Made by a program: the position numbers and the translations under genes. This document shows positions 61,701-64,000 of a stretch of 64,000 nt of DNA, piece after piece. The stretch is from positions 57,667,522-57,731,521 of the forward strand of contig NC_133123.1 in the NCBI RefSeq assembly GCF_033568475.1, given 5' to 3'. The notes beneath the pieces were generated by a model. The model saw only the letters and a list, made by a program, of their open reading frames with translations, ran no database searches and was not told where the DNA came from. How positions within the stretch are numbered: position 1 is the first letter of the stretch; each line of letters starts with the position of its first letter. The DNA comes from Henckelia pumila (taxonomy: Eukaryota; Streptophyta; Magnoliopsida; Lamiales; Gesneriaceae).

Positions 61701-62656
61701 GTCTCACCCATTCTAAGCCTGCGACTTCTTGTCATCACCTGCAAATCATTGCAAATGTGAGATCCACATCCGGTATCCAATACCCAAGAAGTAGTATTAA
61801 GTGAAACATTTATTTCAATATTGAACATACCCTTCGCAGTTCGCAACTGCTCAAGATATTCCTTGCAGTTACGCTTCCAATGACCGGGCTTCTTGCAGTA
61901 ATGGCAAACATCCTTGGACTTTTCCATGTTTGAAGCCTTTGTCTTGTACTTCATCTCGGGTTCGGTTTTCTTGGGTGGGGCAGAACGTTTCTTACCTTTT
62001 GTACTTGGCCCCTTCTTAGCAGAAGAAGAGGAGCCCACCAAGAAAGCCGGTTTATCCTTCTTTAATGTGGATTCATATGTTATAAGCATATTGACCATCT
62101 CTTTAAGGGAGGCCTCTATCTTGTTCATATTGAAATTCACCACAAATCCGTCAAACGAAGAAGGAAGAGACAGAAGTAGTAAGTCCACGTTGAGTTCATG
62201 CTCCAACACCAAATCAAGCGTTACCAACTTCTGTATGAGCCAAATCACTCGTACCCCATGATCACGGACCGAAGTCCCTTCACGCATGCGACACGTCATT
62301 AGCTCCTTTACAGTAGCGAACCTTTCAGCTCTCGATTGAGCCCCAAAAAGTTCCTTGAGTTGCACGTGAATGTCAGCAGCATTCACGGTGTCCTCAAATC
62401 GCCTCTGGAGTTCATCGGACATCGAGGATTGCATATAGCATTTGGCCTTGATATCATGGTCCCACCATGTATCAAGTTTGGCTAACTCTTCCGGACTTAT
62501 GTCAGCTGGTGCTTCCTTCGGAGGAGATTTTTCTAACACGTAGAGCATCTTCTCCGAAGTCAAGACAATCTTCAACTTACGGAACCATTCCGTATAGTTT
62601 GCGCCAGTCAATTTATTTTGTTCAAGGATCGAGAAAAGTGGATTACGCGAATTCAT
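58742..62656 (-). pseudogene. copia gag-pol, element C4 (two stop codons)
   Basis: Full-length and colinear with the 1,304-aa copy 2 protein, from ATG 62656 to stop 58742-58744, with no indels. Two nonsense changes break it: W645 to TGA (60722-60724) and E769 to TAA (60350-60352). Otherwise key sites are intact: zinc knuckle CHYCKKPGHWKRNC, protease DTG, integrase SDRGGEY, reverse-transcriptase YVDD, RNase H YTDS. It differs from copies 1 and 2 at many silent and replacement positions, so it belongs to a separate subgroup of the family. Confidence 0.95.
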
Positions 62657-64000
62657 CTTTATGAAATACTTAAAATAAACAGACACATATCAGTGATTGT
62701 TTAATTAATTTACTAAGACATAAAATAGGCGAAATTTATTTTATGAATCTCACTCCCACTATTTTAACGATTTCACTACCCTCTAGTGAAAACGGGAAAC
62801 TGTTTTCCTTAGTGAGAACATGGAGTCCAATTGACAAACTATGGTCCCGAATAATATCAGCCAACCATAATTTTCAAAAGGTAGAGCCCAATTGCTTCCA
62901 AAGCAACCTCCACGTTTTTACCTCATGTCCAATAAGGGCCCAATAATATGACGCCGTTTATTGTGACATGTCAAGATGACCCATCAATATTAAGTTGTGA
63001 TGGACGGTCGCCATGTGGATCCCCCAATAATATGAGCCGATCCCATGGGTGTTCCACCCAACTTACAACATGTGTCGATCCAATGTACAGCTTTCCGACG
63101 AACGGGCCCCCCCAATAATATGAGCCGGACCGTATCCGCGGGTAGCATCTCATACATTGATCGTTGATGGAAGGTAGGAACATTTAAACAAATTTAAATT
63201 TCTTTTATTTATCTTGATATCAATTTTAAATCATATTTAAAATGAGGGATTTTAATTTTGAAAATTTGTCTCATCATTTTTAAAATTTTGTATGCTTGCC
63301 AGATTCACACAATTTTGTCTAAAACATGCATACAACAATAATATCACATATTATATAGGATGATCGATTCCATTTCTAATCGACCCGTGGTTGCCAATCA
63401 CGAGTCTTAGTCCAATCCTAGGTAATATGCAGTATGCAATGCAATCCTATTACATTGTGCTTCCAATTTACATTTCTTCTGTCTTTATTGTCTGCTGGGC
63501 CCACCTCCGTCTTCAAATCTTCATCTCCCACTAAATCTAATGTATTTACAATAAATAACAATGACAAGTAGGGGATACATTTTTAAGGGGTGTGAACGGG
63601 CCATAAACCAAACCCACTTTTATTATATATGACAATTCATATTGGGCCATAAACCAGACCCATTAATAAATCCAACAACAATAAAAACAAATGTAAATTC
63701 CTAACATACACCTACAAAATTGGTCATGGCAATCGATCATCCTTATCCAATAACATTTAATTCAAAATTAATTTATTGGATAACATGCAATGGCAATTTA
63801 AATTTAAAAGGATAAAATCATATTCCATATATAAAATCTTATTTTACATACAAAATCATATTTTATCTTTCTATCAAATAAAATCATATTTTATCTATAA
63901 AATCCAATTTTATACATAAAATCATATTTTTCTCAATATATCCATAAGATCATATCTTATCATCAATTGTACCAAAAATAATTAATTTCATAAAATCTGA
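62657..64000 (-). other. C4 copia leader, runs off the window
   Basis: Same leader architecture, including four AATAATATGA-type motifs (about 62850-63130) and the AT repeats (about 63805-63940). Its 5' LTR and the far side of the insertion lie beyond 64000. Confidence 0.85.

Overview
This is a window of nuclear DNA from a flowering plant, most likely a eudicot. The evidence is a spliced AXR4 homologue, a plant-only SRC2-type C2 protein, a dirigent-domain fragment, a plant mitochondrial-carrier fragment, and long AT-rich intergenic DNA packed with LTR retrotransposons. I do not assign a species.

Layout. 1-4381: the 3' tail of an old Ty3/gypsy element with its LTR (2276-3697), which sits inside a second, inverted LTR that also carries a minisatellite. 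4382-6804: AT-rich DNA and a hAT-like non-autonomous DNA transposon (5829-6804). 7055-11070: the only gene island, holding AXR4 on the + strand (two exons) and an SRC2-like C2-domain gene on the - strand, arranged convergently 568 bp apart. 11439-15180: a small hAT-type MITE, a roughly 115-bp tandem repeat, and a 2.63-kb solo LTR inserted into that repeat. 15636-20334: broken host-gene pieces on the - strand (three correctly spliceable exons of an SLC25A44-type mitochondrial carrier lacking both ends, plus a frameshifted dirigent domain). They end at a CACTA-transposon terminus (20079-20334), so a gene-capturing (Pack-type) element is possible.

20335-64000 is a nest of retrotransposons. A gypsy reverse-transcriptase remnant (22484-22737) was hit by a minus-strand gypsy element (LTR 20563-22483) and by a plus-strand gypsy element G1 (LTRs 22738-25379 and 46189-48239). 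G1's interior holds a copia array LTR-internal-LTR-internal-LTR (28226-45128), flanked by one perfect CCTAC target duplication. G1's 3' LTR is cut by a minus-strand chromodomain gypsy element G2 (48240-53604). G2 is cut by a plus-strand copia element C3 (53605-56881), and C3's leader is cut by a minus-strand copia element C4 (56882 to past the window end). All four copia copies are one family.

The most informative points are these. The middle LTR of the copia array is a left/right chimera, as expected from unequal LTR recombination. The one copia copy with an uninterrupted gag-pol frame has lost a catalytic aspartate of its reverse transcriptase (YIDD to YIGD), while its neighbour keeps that motif but carries two stop codons and a frameshift. 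C3 and C4 form a close inverted pair. The carrier and dirigent fragments lie beside a CACTA end. I found no tRNA, rRNA or CRISPR features.
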